Positions 1 to 11,551 of a DNA stretch of 64,000 nucleotides are shown here, one piece after another (positions within the stretch are counted from its first letter, which is position 1; every line of letters starts with the position of its first letter). The stretch is from assembly GCA_030620095.1 (NCBI GenBank), contig JAUTXW010001609.1, positions 1 to 64,000 of the forward strand, given 5' to 3'. Both the position numbers and the translations under genes were made by a program. The notes beneath the pieces were generated by a model that was not told the origin of the DNA, ran no database searches, and saw nothing but the letters and a program-made list of their open reading frames with translations. The DNA is from Kuschelorhynchus macadamiae (Eukaryota > Arthropoda > Insecta > Coleoptera > Curculionidae).

Positions 1-781
1 TTTACCTAACTTATTGGTTTGATTTTAAATAGTAGGGAACGTGATTGTTTCTTTGAAATTTGAAAAATATGCCTATTTGCAATGCCACATTAAGGAATAG
101 GTAAGAATCCATTTGTCAACGATAATGAAGCATAGCCCATTTTTCATTTTCGTACATCAAATATTTTAACAGGTCGTCATTTTGTTTCGCCATATTGAAT
201 TCATCCTGATATTTTACCAGTTTTTTAAATATATCAGGCGTAATTTTTGTAGAAAATAGTCGCATAAGGAAATATCATCAAAAATCATCGTTCACAGACC
301 TTCATGTTTTTCCATTACTGTCGGTCGGTCTGTTCCAGTATAGCTAAAAAATCCACTTACTCGATTAACTTTAATTTTATATAATAAATATATAATAAAA
401 TTATATAAAATTAAAGTTAATCGAGTAAGTGGATTTTTTAGCTATACTGGAACAGACCGACCGACAGTAATGGAAAAACATGAAGGTCTGTGAACGATGA
501 TTTTTGATGATATTTCCTTATGCGACTATTTTCTACAAAAATTACGCCTGATACAAAAAAAACTGGTAAAATATTGGTATGAATTCAATATGGCGAAACA
601 AAATGACGACCTGTTAAAATATTTGATGTACGAAAATGAAAAATGGGCTATGCTTCATTATCGTTGACAAATGGATTCTTACCTATTCCTTAATGTGGCA
701 TTGTAAATAGGCATATTTTTTCAAATTTCAAAGAAACAATCGTTCCCTACTATTTAAAATCAAACCAATAAGTTAGGTAAA
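1..781. repeat. near-perfect ~780-bp palindrome (foldback repeat)
   Basis: The first ~387 bases reappear as their reverse complement in ~398-781, with the dyad centre in an AT-rich loop near 392. The left end begins TTTACCTAACTTATTGG and the right end finishes CCAATAAGTTAGGTAAA. The arms differ by only a few substitutions and a small indel near 210-230. Inside each arm lie words of the ATGGCG/CAGACCGACCGAC repeat family found again at 3.2-4.9, 11.6-12.6 and 32.2-33.1 kb. The left edge coincides with the window edge, so the element may extend further. It could be a foldback transposon, a recent inverted duplication of one repeat copy, or an assembly artefact; high arm identity allows all three. 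No ORF is present. Confidence 0.9.
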
Positions 782-1174
782 TTTAAAAAGAAATTACCTA
801 TTTATATAATATTAAACTTTAGTTTTTAGTTATGTTTGCCTTGTCATTTTGTAATTGTGGCATTTAGAAAAAATATTTGTTCAGTTGTTAAAAATGTCAT
901 CTTAAACCTGTAACTGTCAAGTTAGACCTTGTCTAAATTTAAACCTCTTTAGTGAATACTATTGTTAGAGTTTTAAACTAAAATCAATGCTTTTAACGCC
1001 CTTTTATTGGCTTCCTACTCGTCTATATATTTGTATGTCTGGTTCAAATCTTGTAATGGATGTTTCACCAATTCCATTACCGATTATTTTCAAATCAGAC
1101 ATGCATACAGTATCGGATATAAAAAAATACAAATTTTTTTAGTTAGTTTTATTTAAGAATGCACAACAAAAATC
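782..1174. other. AT-rich spacer, nothing recognised
   Basis: No ORF, RNA gene or clear repeat was recognised between the palindrome and the following tandem array. Confidence 0.5.
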
Positions 1175-1660
1175 AAAATGGTGGCGCTAATATAGCGAAC
1201 GAATTTTGTCATTTGTACAGATTCGGCTGAAATATCAGTATGAAGGAGTATTTAAGAATGAAAGTTATGAAGTTTTAGTCAAGATTTGAGAATTAAAAAT
1301 GGCGGCACCAATATAGCAGACTAATTTTAAAATGTTTGCAGATTTGATTAAAATTCGGCATTTAGGGGTATTTAAGACTGCACATTATGAATTTTTGTCA
1401 ACATTTTAAAGATTTAAGATTGTAACGTCAATATGGCGGCGGAATTTTAACATTTGTATAGATTTGGCTGAAAGAAAGTAGGCATCTAGGGGTATTTGAG
1501 AATACATATCATATATTTTTAGTAAATATTTAAAAAATGATAGTAGGAATGCCTAGATTGCGAGCGAATTTTAAAATTTGTACAGATTTGATTAAAAATC
1601 GATATTAAGTGTGCAATTTATACATTTTTAGTAATAAATATTCAAAATGGGCATGTTATC
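1175..1660. repeat. ~120-bp degenerate tandem repeat, about four units
   Basis: Successive units begin near 1178, 1298, 1418 and 1540. Each carries an ATGGCGGC-like word, a GCGAATTTTAA-type word and a TTGTACAGATTTG-type word. Units diverge strongly from one another, so the array is old. It runs into sequence (1680-2022) that belongs to the TTACTTCCCTCG family in reverse orientation, so the array is probably an internal part of such an element. Confidence 0.6.
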
Positions 1661-1679
1661 AATCAATCCGATAAGTACT

Positions 1680-2025
1680 TTTTTCAGATATTTTTAAACA
1701 TTTAATTAGGCCACCATTTTGAATTTGTCTCAACATTTTTATCAGTTAATCCCTATATAATATTTGATTTTTGGGCAAAATTTGAACATAATCGATGCAG
1801 TAGTTTTCTGCATTGACTTTAATAACATTTTGATAGGCGGCCATTTTGTTCTGCCGTATTTGATTTTTACCAAAATGTTACCACGTCATCATGATACGAC
1901 CATTTTTAACCAAAACTTAAAGTAAATAGGATAAGCAGTTCTTGAGCTTTGACGCGAACAGTCACACAGACTAACAGATGGAACTGAGAAAACATTTTTT
2001 TGCAACTTGCGAGGAAAGTAAAAAA
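1680..2025 (-). mobile_element. TTACTTCCCTCG-family non-autonomous element, end fragment
   Basis: Read on the minus strand, the fragment starts near 2022 with ACTTTCCTCGC, followed by the TCTGTTAGTCTGTGTGACTG word and then copies of the TGGTAAA...ATGGCGG motif. This is the same order as in the better preserved copy at 3211-4874. No coding capacity is seen. Confidence 0.5.
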
Positions 2026-2213
2026 AGCAAGCGCTATAAGATAAAAATAGAATAGCCAATTGTCCTATTGTTATTCCATGTTAATAGTAAATCTAAAAAA
2101 TAAAAGATTTTTTTTAGTTTTTAATATTCTAAATCTTAAATTCTAACCAGATGGTGGTAAACGACCTCCGAAACGTTGCTGAATAAAAAAAAATCTTAAT
2201 AAAAGAAAAGTAT

Positions 2214-2315
2214 ATCTAGCTATACTGGAACAGACCGACCGACAGTAATGGAAAAACATGAAGGTCTGTGAACGATGATTTTTTCACAATTTGATATTTC
2301 CTTATGCGACAAGCG
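2214..2315 (+). repeat. partial extra copy of the 1-781 palindrome arm
   Basis: This stretch matches ~438-525 of the palindrome (CTATACTGGAACAGACCGAC through TTCCTTATGCGAC) with one short insertion after GATGATTTTT. It shows that the palindrome arm is a member of a dispersed repeat family and not unique sequence. Confidence 0.8.
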
Positions 2316-2917
2316 AAAACTTATGCCGCCGCGCCGCCACTGGCATTCGTCAACAAATGGCCACGGCTTGGGCATGGGTCATCCCCACTTCTTGTTTTAT
2401 CGTAAACATTGGTCGATAGAATATGAAAAATAGGGGAACCATGTTGGCGCCTACCCCTAACGTGATTTATGAATGAGTTGTGATCTCTACTTTAATTCTT
2501 ACTCTAAGCTTCATACTACATACTTTTCGTAATATCGATATTGCTCAGAAAAACTACATCAACTCCTTGGCAAATGCCATATAGCATTTCTTTGGTTACG
2601 TTACATTTTGCAGCTGAATTTCCATTATCTTTTTTTGTATTTTGATGACATGTGACTCAACAATGCGTTAATAATAATTATAATTATTCTGGAAAAGAAA
2701 TTATTTGTCTCATTAGTGTTAATGAGCCTGTATTTACCGTGGTAAGTATACGAAATTAATAAGTCTGCCATTGCTGACTGGAAAATGAAATGAAATACAA
2801 CAAATACAAGGAATAACCCATTTACTTAAAATATTTTGTTACGATATAAACATTCTACTCTTGACAATATAATGACTATGCCGTAAGGCGTTTTGTCGAA
2901 AATAAATTATTAAAAGT

Positions 2918-3207
2918 ACAGGGTGATTGACTCAATTTTGAGCATCCCCTTAACTTTCTGATTTTTAAAGATAAAAAAATAATTTTCTACCAAATTGTAG
3001 GGAATAAAATGTAGTTTATTGCTATATATAAAACTAATATACAGGGTGTCTCAAAAAACAGGGTACGCTAAAGATGCATTTTTTCAAATGACACACCCTG
3101 TATATTTATAGATATTTTAAAAGAGCATTAAATGAGCTTTTCAAACATACCATATATAATATATTTTGCTTTGTTGGTTTTTGAGATATTTGGGTAATAA
3201 TTTTTTT
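2918..3207 (+). mobile_element. ACAGGGTG-type repeat, left part (interrupted)
   Basis: Begins with TACAGGGTGATTGACTCAAT and contains a second ACAGGGTGTCTCAAAAAACA box and the facing ACACACCCTGTATATTTATA. The same order occurs at 5830-6190 and, inverted, at 9100-9606. In the inverted copy the sequence runs straight from the GGTTTTTGAGATATTT word into the TTTTTGTTTTTAAAGATAGAG word. Here the two words are separated by 3211-4874, so the repeat has been split by an insertion. No protein is encoded. Confidence 0.75.
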
Positions 3208-4876
3208 ATTTTTACTTCCCTCGTAAAATGGCAGTAATGTAATTGTGAAAAAATCACTCTCCGAGATTTTTTCAGATCTTCACGTTTCCGCGCCTCTCAG
3301 AGATGACGAAAAACACGTTTTTTCAATTCCGTCGGTCTGTCTGTCTGTCTGTTTGTCTGTCTCTCTCTGTCTGTCAGTCTGTTTGCGGTGTGGCTAAAAA
3401 CTACTACTAAAAATAGAGGGGTCATATGGCGATAACCTGGTAACATTTTGGTACAAATCCAATATGGCGAAACAACATGGCGGCCTTGTGAATAGTTAAA
3501 AAAATTTAATATTAAAAAATTACTTAACAGATTTACAAAAACATCAGTAGTTCTGTTGGAATCAACTGATAACATTATGGAACGAATCTAAGATGGCCGA
3601 ACAAAATGGCGGCCAAATAAAATTTTTCAAGCTGAATTCCTAAATATTTCGAAAAAATCATCCTCTCGGGTTTTACACATTTCTACGTTTTAGCGTCGCT
3701 AGAAGCCAAATAATACGTTTAGCAATTCCGTCGGTCCGTCTGTTGCCTGTCTGTAAGTACGCGGCATAGCTTAAAAACTACTTACCCGATTAACTTCAAA
3801 TTCTGGTCAAAAATTAAAGGTCGTATGGGATGACCTGGTACCATTTTGGTAAAATTTCAATATAGCGCAAAAAAATGGCGTCCAAGTAAAATGTAAATTA
3901 TCATTAAAAAACTATTCATCCAATTTATCAAATTAGTTTAAACACATCATGTATTATGCTGGAATCAACTAATATCATTTTGGTACTAATCCAAGATGGC
4001 GTAAGAAATTGGCGGTTTAATAAAATATATAAAAATTTAGCCTGAAAAACTGCTTAATGGTTTGATTTCAAATTGTGTGCTATAACTAATTGAGGTATAG
4101 GGATAAAACTAGTAAAATTGCGGTACTAATTCAAGATGGCCGAACAAAATGTCAGCCAAATAAAATATTTGTAAACGCGAAAAAGTCTATATAGATGGTC
4201 AAAAGTCATATGATATAGATTCTATATCATGCATGAAACCCATATTACCATTCTTTACCTACTACGTTGGTCCGCAGATATTTTTGAGATATTATGTTTC
4301 TAAATGGGTTTCCTTAACGATCATCTTGTTTTTATGTTAGAGTGGTGTATTATTTGGAGTTAGGTTACAGTAAAAAAACAAAAGTGTTTTGTTTAAATTG
4401 TCGACGTTTCGAAACTTCATCGATGCATTCTCAGGACACATATATGTTGTGTATCCTGTATGAAACCCATATAATCAATCTTTACCTACTCAGTTGGTTC
4501 GCAGATATTTCCCAGATATTAAGTTTCTGAATGGTTTTCGTTAACGATTTTCTTATTGTTAGAGTGGTGTATTATTTGGGGTTAGGATATATATGCGGAT
4601 CAATTCCGCATGACGTAGCAAAATGGCGGTATGTTTCATTGTAAAGGCTACTTATGGAATTTATTTTAAATTATGCCCAAAAGTCAATTGTGGCATAGGT
4701 AGAAAGACAATGGTAAAATACAGCTAGGAATCCAATATGTTTGAACAAAATGGCGCCTAGTGAAAATGAATACAGTATATCTAGCACATATAATATACTG
4801 TGACTATGTACTGAACTAAATTGGGTCTCACTTCACTATTGCTAACAAATGAAAAAAAATCATAACGAGGGAAGAG
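3208..4876 (+). mobile_element. TTACTTCCCTCG element, longest copy
   Basis: The element begins TTTACTTCCCTCGTAAAA at 3211 and ends CATAACGAGGGAAG at 4861-4874, so its termini are inverted repeats of about a dozen bases. Internally it carries five spaced copies (near 3430, 3556, 3830, 3958, 4101) of a ~55-bp motif built on GGTAnnATTTTGG...ATCCAAGATGGCG followed by AAATGGCGGCC, at 130-145-bp spacing. It also has two GTCGGTCTGTCTGTC segments and a ~227-bp direct duplication (4223-4366 versus 4454-4590). It sits inside the ACAGGGTG repeat. No transposase is encoded, so it is non-autonomous; its superfamily is unknown. Confidence 0.75.
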
Positions 4877-7300
4877 GATTTTTTTACAGTTATATCCGTA
4901 TAAAAGAAATTAATAGTTTTTGTTTTTAGAGATAGAGTGCGGACTTTACATAAGGCTTAACTAGTTTATTTTCTAATAAAGAAATAGATTATTATGACTA
5001 TTAAGAAAAAAACATTACCAGGTTAGATCAAACATATATTATATTAAATATCTCGTATTTTCTCGGTAAATGATCTCTATTAGACACATATAATATTAGT
5101 TTTAAAAGACACCATAACAGCCTTTCCTAACTAATTTAATAAAATTATCAGAATGTAATTTATTGCGTTATGTAGACGTATTACACAGGGTGTATCACTA
5201 AAACGCACCGAATCAATATTTTTTTTTTAATAGAACTATGTGTATATTATTACATTACATTGGATTTTACTCAAAAAACTAAAAACTTTTTGTATGTAGA
5301 ATTTTCATGCATCTTCAGCTCTTTTTGAGATAATAGCAGTTGAAAATTGCAAATTTGATAATCTGAAGAGCTATTAAATCCCAACGGATCAAATTGGAGT
5401 AAAAAGTATTGCACTTTCCTATCTCAGTTTTTGAAACTCTACCTAACGACACTAATGCCGGATCAAAAATAAAATGTGAGATTTTTGATGGAACTGTCAA
5501 AAATCTACATTCTTCATTCAATCTGTTTTACCTAGTTCCATCCGTTAACATTTGACAGCCATTCAACTTCTCAAATTTCATTTTTCAAGTGCCATTATCT
5601 CGAAAGCAGTTGAAGATACGTGAAAATTTTAACACACGAAAAAAACTTAGTTTTCCAAGTAGAATCCAAATACCTAATAAGAAGGAGGATATTCCATTAA
5701 AAAATATAAGTCTGATTCGATGCATTTTTGTAGAACAGTCAGTATAATATATCTAGATACCTCAATAAACTCCGTTTTTTCCCCTATAATTTGAAAAAAA
5801 CATTTTTCAATCTTTAAGAATAAGAAATCGAGGGGTTTGACTAAATTTTGACAATCCGTTTAACTATTTAGTTTCAAAGATAGATAAAATATGCTTTTTA
5901 CCTGAATTTTAGGGACTCAATTTTTACCACCCCTTAACTTTCTTGTTTTTAAAGTGAGAACAATGATTTTTCTACCAGATTGTAGGAGATAAAATGTAGT
6001 TTATTGCGATATATTAAACTATTATACAGGATGTCTAAAAAAAAACATGGTACGCTAAAGTTGTATTTTTTCAAATGACACACCCCGTATATTTACAGAT
6101 ATCTTAAAAGAGCATTAAATGAGCTTTTCAAAAATACTGTGTATTATGTTTTGCTTAGTTCGTTTTTGAGATATTTAGATATATTTTTTTTTACAATCCA
6201 TATAAAAAGAAATCCAATAATTTTTGTTTTTAAAGGTAGAGTGTGGAAAAAATTCTGATAGAATATTATGAGTATTAAAAAAAAACTATCAATAAGTTAG
6301 CTCAAACGTATATACTAAATATCTCCTATTTTCTCAATAAATGATCTTTATTAGACAGATATAATATTAGTTTTAAAAAACGCCATAGCAGCCTTTCCTA
6401 ACTAATTTTATAAAATTATCAGTATGTAATTTGTTGCGTTATGTAGACGTATTTCTCAGGGTGTTTCACTAAAAAGCACCGAATCAATGTTTTTTTTAAT
6501 GAAACTATCTGTATATTATTACATAGGTATTTGGATTTTACTCGGAAAACTAAAAACTCTTCGTGTATAAAATTCTTATGTATGTTCAACTCTTTTTGAG
6601 ATAATAGCAGTTGAAAATTGAAAATTTGACAATCTAAAGAGCTATCAAATCACAACGGATTAAATTGGAGAAAAACGTATTGCACTTTGCTATCTCAGTT
6701 TTTGAAACTTTACCTAATAACACTAATGCCGGGTCGAAAATTCAGATTTTTTATGGAACTGTCAAAAATTTACATCTTCGTTTGACTTGACATTATTGTC
6801 ATTAGATGGAAGGATAAGGCTGTGCAATCCGTTTTACTCTAGTTTGATTCGTTGAAATTTTAAAGCCCTTCAAATTGTCAAATTTCATTTTTCAAGTGCA
6901 ATTATCTCGAAAGCAGTTGAAGATACGTGAAAATTTTAACTATAAAAAAATCTTAGTTTTCCGAGTAAAATCCCAATATTTAATAATATAGGGGATGTTC
7001 CGTTAAAAAATATGATTCTGATTCGATGCATTTTTCTAGAAATCAGTATAATATATCTACATACCTCAATAAACTAGGTTTTATCCCCTATAATTTGTTA
7101 AAAGAAAACATTTTTTAATCTTTAAAATTAAGAAAGTTCAAAGGGGTGGTCAAAATTAGGTGTTTGACTAAATTTTGACTATCCTCTTAGTTTTTTATTT
7201 TTAAAGATAGAAAAAATATACTTTTTTCCTTAATTTTAGGGAATGAGGTATTGTTTATTATGGCATGTAGACATATTATACAGATAGTTTCAGAAAAAAA
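4877..7300 (+). repeat. ~1.3-kb tandem repeat of the ACAGGGTG unit
   Basis: Sequence from ~4890 to ~5830 is repeated from ~6200 to ~7140 in the same orientation. Shared landmarks include TATTAGACA(C/G)ATATAATATTAG, GTTATGTAGACGTATT, CACTAAAA(C/A)GCACCGAATC and AGATAATAGCAGTTGAAAATTG, offset by ~1,310 bases. Facing CAGGGTG boxes recur at intervals. Short ORFs within, such as 5315-5521 on the minus strand, are not conserved between the units and are not annotated as genes. Confidence 0.75.
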
Positions 7301-7569
7301 AAATCATTTAAACGTCATATATATAGAAATATTTAGATTTAAAATAGTTGATTTTATTTTTTGCGTCAGTTTTAATATGGAAAACTATTATTTTCTGGTT
7401 GTTGATACATTTTTTTAGGCATTTTCAAAATACTTACCTTGTTTTGGTCGAAAAAAATTAAATATTGCATTTATTTTTAATAAAAAATATAGGGTGAGCA
7501 AAAAGATTTTTAAACAATATTTTTGACAAAATCGTCATAAAAAAATATGGAACAACAAAATTTAAATTA

Positions 7570-8340
7570 TATTAAATTATAAATTGCTGAAGGTGTCCGT
7601 CATTCATTTCGATGTACTTTGCATGTTTTTGTCTCTCAGTAGGTGCCAAGATACATTCCTGATTATTACTTTTTAGATATTCTATCTCTTTAATTTAATA
7701 ATAACAATTTGGATTGTTAAATGTTGATGTTCTCTTAGCTTGCCTTTTAAATAGCCCCACAAAAATAAGTCCGTATCTTCTATCGTATCGGCTATTTGGC
7801 GGCCTCCGAATAGGCCCATATCTTCCCAACCAAGTTCGAAAATGATCATTAAGGAACTGTGTCACTGCAGCAATATTGTGGCAAGGAGCACCATCTTGTT
7901 GCCAAATTATCTCTTATTTTCTTGAAAATTTTCTATTATTTCTGTAATTATACTAAGATACCAATTATCCTATTATTTAGAATCCCACACCAAACGTTAA
8001 TTGATGTTCGACCAGATCTTTGAATTTCTCTGACTGCTCCAGGATTTTTGGTTGTTGGTTGCCCATAAATGACTATTTTTTTGTGAAACTTTTGAGAGGT
8101 GGAAAAAATCGATTCGTCGGTCCATAATCCTTTATTAAGTAAATGATGCTCTAGTTCTAGAAATTTATCATTTGTTGAGCAAAATTTAAATGAGCAATTT
8201 TATTTTCTTCTGTTAATTTTTCTAAGGGTAAATTTTTTCTAAATTCTGTAATGTTTTGTTCAACATTTCTGATGCTTTACGTTTCGAATCTCCGGGATGC
8301 TCTGTAAAATGAGAATTTTTTAAGGTGAGAAGTACTAAAA
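7570..8340 (-). pseudogene. IS630/mariner-type DDE transposase remnant
   Basis: Minus-strand conceptual translation gives, in order, WTDESIFST (first catalytic Asp region), INVWCGILNNRIIG, IIWQQDGAPCHN (second catalytic Asp in the QQDGAP box), FLNDHFRTWLGRYGPI and a C-terminal EMNDGHLQQFI followed by a stop. This is the order in IS630/Tc1-mariner transposases commonly labelled Tc3-like in insects. A DNA transposase of this family would cut and paste its element at TA sites. The reading frame is broken by stops (after IIGILV) and by frame changes after WQQDGAP, and the N-terminal helix-turn-helix region is not recognisable, so it is dead. No terminal inverted repeats were identified. Confidence 0.85.
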
Positions 8341-8344
8341 AGTT

Positions 8345-9055
8345 ATTAATAGTTCTATATCTAATAATCTATGCAATTAAGGTACGCTAATAACCATTAG
8401 GTGGCAATCGGCAGCAATCGAGGGTTGTTAAATGAATGTAAGCCAATGTTTGTTTATATTGCTCATGTAAAAAAGTATATTTATAATAAAACAATAAACC
8501 TTTAAATTAAATTAAAATATGTTTGTATATTATATTTTATGGAATATGATATCTATACTGGTCTTTTAAACTGCAGGTGTAGTACAACAAATCGCGTCGC
8601 CAGTATACTTGTGTTTTCATTGGCGGTAGGTCTTCGAGCAATGCGATGCTGTGCATATCTTATGCGTCTACAGAATACGTATAATTTTTCGGGTGGAACA
8701 AACATACAGCATAAGCATAGTGTAGACTCTTACCTTGAAAATGTAATAGTATATTAAGTTCATTTCCATAGTTCTCATGTGCATCTCTATATTTGGACAT
8801 CTTTTTTCTTTCAAACGATTTTGATTAGTTAACTTGCTTGTATATATTGGAAAAAGAGTTTGAACATGGAGCAAATCTTTCATTTCCATAAAGCTGTATT
8901 TAGCTAATCTTTCGTAAATGGCATGTTTATATATTATTTAACTTTGAAAAAGACGTAGTTATGATATTAAAACTAGCTGTAAATATCATTAAAGTAACCA
9001 AGGCCTACTACGAATATTTTAGGAAATTTCGTACTGATATTTTGATTATACGCTT
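8345..9055. other. AT-rich spacer, nothing recognised
   Basis: Contains overlapping short ORFs on both strands at 8539-8889 with no recognisable domain. No repeat or RNA gene recognised. Confidence 0.4.
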
Positions 9056-9059
9056 TGTA

Positions 9060-9610
9060 TTTAGGAATAGTATAATACGTCCTAATATCACAACACTCTT
9101 AATTTCAATAAATTAGTTTGTGTGAGTGTTATAACTAATATTATATCTATTTAATAGAGATCATTTATTGAGCAAATACAAAATATATAACATTTAGTAA
9201 ACACGTTTGAGCTAACTTGATTATGTTTTTTTCTTAATACTCATAATATTCTATTTCTTTCTTAGAAAATAAATTAGTTAAGTCCACACTCTATCTTTAA
9301 AAACAAAAATTATTGATTTTATATACGGATATATGATTGTGAAAAAATTAAAAACAAATTAATATCTAAATATCTCAAAAACCAACAAAGCACATATCAT
9401 CATATAGTATTTTTGAAAAGCTCATTTAATGCTCTTTTAAGATATTTATAAATATACAGCGTGTGTCATTTGAAAAAATACAACTTTAGCGTACCCTGTT
9501 TTTTTGAGACACCCTGTATAATATTTTTTGGTAAAATAATCATTTTTCTATCTTTAAAAATAAGAAAGTCAAAGGGGTGGTCAAAATTGAGTCAGTCACC
9601 CTGTACATGC
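9060..9610 (-). mobile_element. ACAGGGTG-type repeat, inverted copy
   Basis: On the minus strand it starts at ~9606 with TGTACAGGGTGACTGACTC and follows the order of the copy at 2918-3207 and then 4880-5120, without the 1.67-kb interruption. It therefore preserves the pre-insertion structure. It lies about 1.8 kb from the end of the direct tandem units, so the family flanks the transposase remnant in inverted orientation. Confidence 0.75.
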
Positions 9611-9884
9611 TTCTCAAAGAAACGTAACCAAAAAGCGCCTCATTCTTTTTAGCATAACTATTGAATTGTCCAGGGTAGAATGCAAATATTATAAGAAGAT
9701 ATTTTAAGTAAATTACATTATTTTGTACACTTTCTCTCTAGTGTGTTACTGACAAAAGCATGTTTTCTTGTTTTTTGGATTAATAAAATGTATATAAAAT
9801 AAGCAATTGTTAAGATTTGTTCAGCTAGAATAAATGGATCTTCTACAGGTCGGTTTTTTTAATCTTAAAATATCTTCAGCATAT

Positions 9885-10200
9885 TACTGGTAATGTATTG
9901 AACTCATCAAGACAAACCAAATAAGCCCAAATTCGAGAGTTGCAATAGCTGATACCATCGGTAGATCAGCTCGATGGTACCAAATTATGTATTGGACTTG
10001 TCAAAACAAACCAAATGAGTCCAAAAGGGTTTACTGGCTGGTACCAGCATACGAGCTGATGAGGTCGTCTCGATGGTACCAAATTATTGTATTGTCAGCT
10101 GAATTATATATATTTGCAATTTCAAATTAGAAGTAGGTTAAAACCGACAGGTCCCATTTGGTACAGATCTGATCAGCTGGATGATACCAAATTATTTTAT
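9885..10200 (+). repeat. degenerate ~100-bp tandem repeat with GATGGTACCAAATTA word
   Basis: GATGGTACCAAATTA occurs near 9973 and 10072, and GATGATACCAAATTA near 10172. An upstream word, TGTATTG(A/G)ACT(C/T) followed by CAA(G/A)ACAAACCAAAT, is repeated at 9893 and 9989. Units also share a CTGAT-containing palindromic segment near GGTACC. No coding potential recognised. Confidence 0.5.
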
Positions 10201-10281
10201 TTTTATCCGTATTACATATACTTGCAAAATTTCAAATCGATACGGCAATTAAAAGTAGATTTTACATACATAGTTAGTTAG

Positions 10282-11550
10282 TAAGAAAAGTGAAGCAAAT
10301 AAAAGCGTGCTAAAAATAGCTATAAACTATATAACTAGACAAAAAAACCTAAATTTGACTTCAACAGAAAACGGCTCACTTTAAGATTTTATTCTAACTC
10401 TAAGGCTTTTATTACATACATTGCATGATTCACCTTTATATATCAACTAGACCATTCTATAACTTAGTTTATCTTTCGTAACTTTGATATAATGTATATA
10501 TGTGTCCGTGCACATAATCACAGATGGTAAATGTTGCTAATTAACAAAATTTAATGACGTTTATCATGCTTTCGAATCTGTTTATCTTTACGTCATCTGC
10601 ATGTAAACAGGCGTTTAAAAGAAATACATAAATTCTTTTAGTGAAACAAATCAATAGACAACTTCATAAAGCATGAAAAAGAAGCCGTCTCTTGGCTCTT
10701 TCTTTAAGGTTGAGATAAAGATAGACTCCTTATCTTTCCAATTAAGGGAGTCTTTGTATTTAAAGAAACTAAACACGTTCTTTTTTCAAGATGTAATAAT
10801 GTTAAGTGTTATTTAACGTGCTTTTCTGTTGATGTCTACCTAATTAAATAAAAAATGTATTTAGATAACTTCATGGCTTTTGACTTATTAGAATCCGGCG
10901 CTGTGTAGGTCGCAAAACAAAGTACTATATTATTAAAAGAGGCACTGCTAAGGGGGTGATTTTTATCACCCTAAAAGTAAGGCACACATCACTTAAGATC
11001 TACAAGTTTTAGGGACACTGTTGCTGTTCGCACAATATGAAATAAATGCCGTTAGGGGCAGAAAATAAATATAAGAGTTAAATATTTGTAGCTAAACATG
11101 GAGAGAAAATCTTCAAAAAAAATCTTTTTTTTATGGTTTTAACCATTTCAACTTTTTTATTTGATTGATATTGTGCGATTTTTCAGAATGTTGTAGGTAT
11201 TTACGGAGGGCATTAACGGAAACTAGGAATACTAATGTACTTTTTTTATTATTTTTTGTATTATTTTAATATACAATATCATTTTCTTACAAGAAGGCTT
11301 TAAATATAATTTAAACCTACTACAAGAATGAACTGGTAAAATGTTATATATAGTTAAATCAAATATAGGCAAGTAAAATGGCAATCTAATAAAATGTTTA
11401 AAAATTAATCGTTATTCGCAAAAGCAAATCAATTAATTGTGACAAATCACTGCCTAATGAAATGATGAAAGATTGATATAAAATTTACTTATTTGACAAA
11501 TTTTGCACCAAAATTAGATGCAATATAGGATAAAATTTTGGTATGAATGA
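10282..11550. other. AT-rich spacer, nothing recognised
   Basis: No ORF with a recognisable domain and no clear repeat. A small hairpin-like GGGGGTGATTTTTATCACCC lies near 10951. Confidence 0.4.
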
Positions 11551-11551
11551 A

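Noticed and set aside
10037..10078. CTGATGAG within an inverted GGTACC pair as a second hammerhead
   Set aside because: No GAAA core follows, and helix II cannot be closed in the required register.
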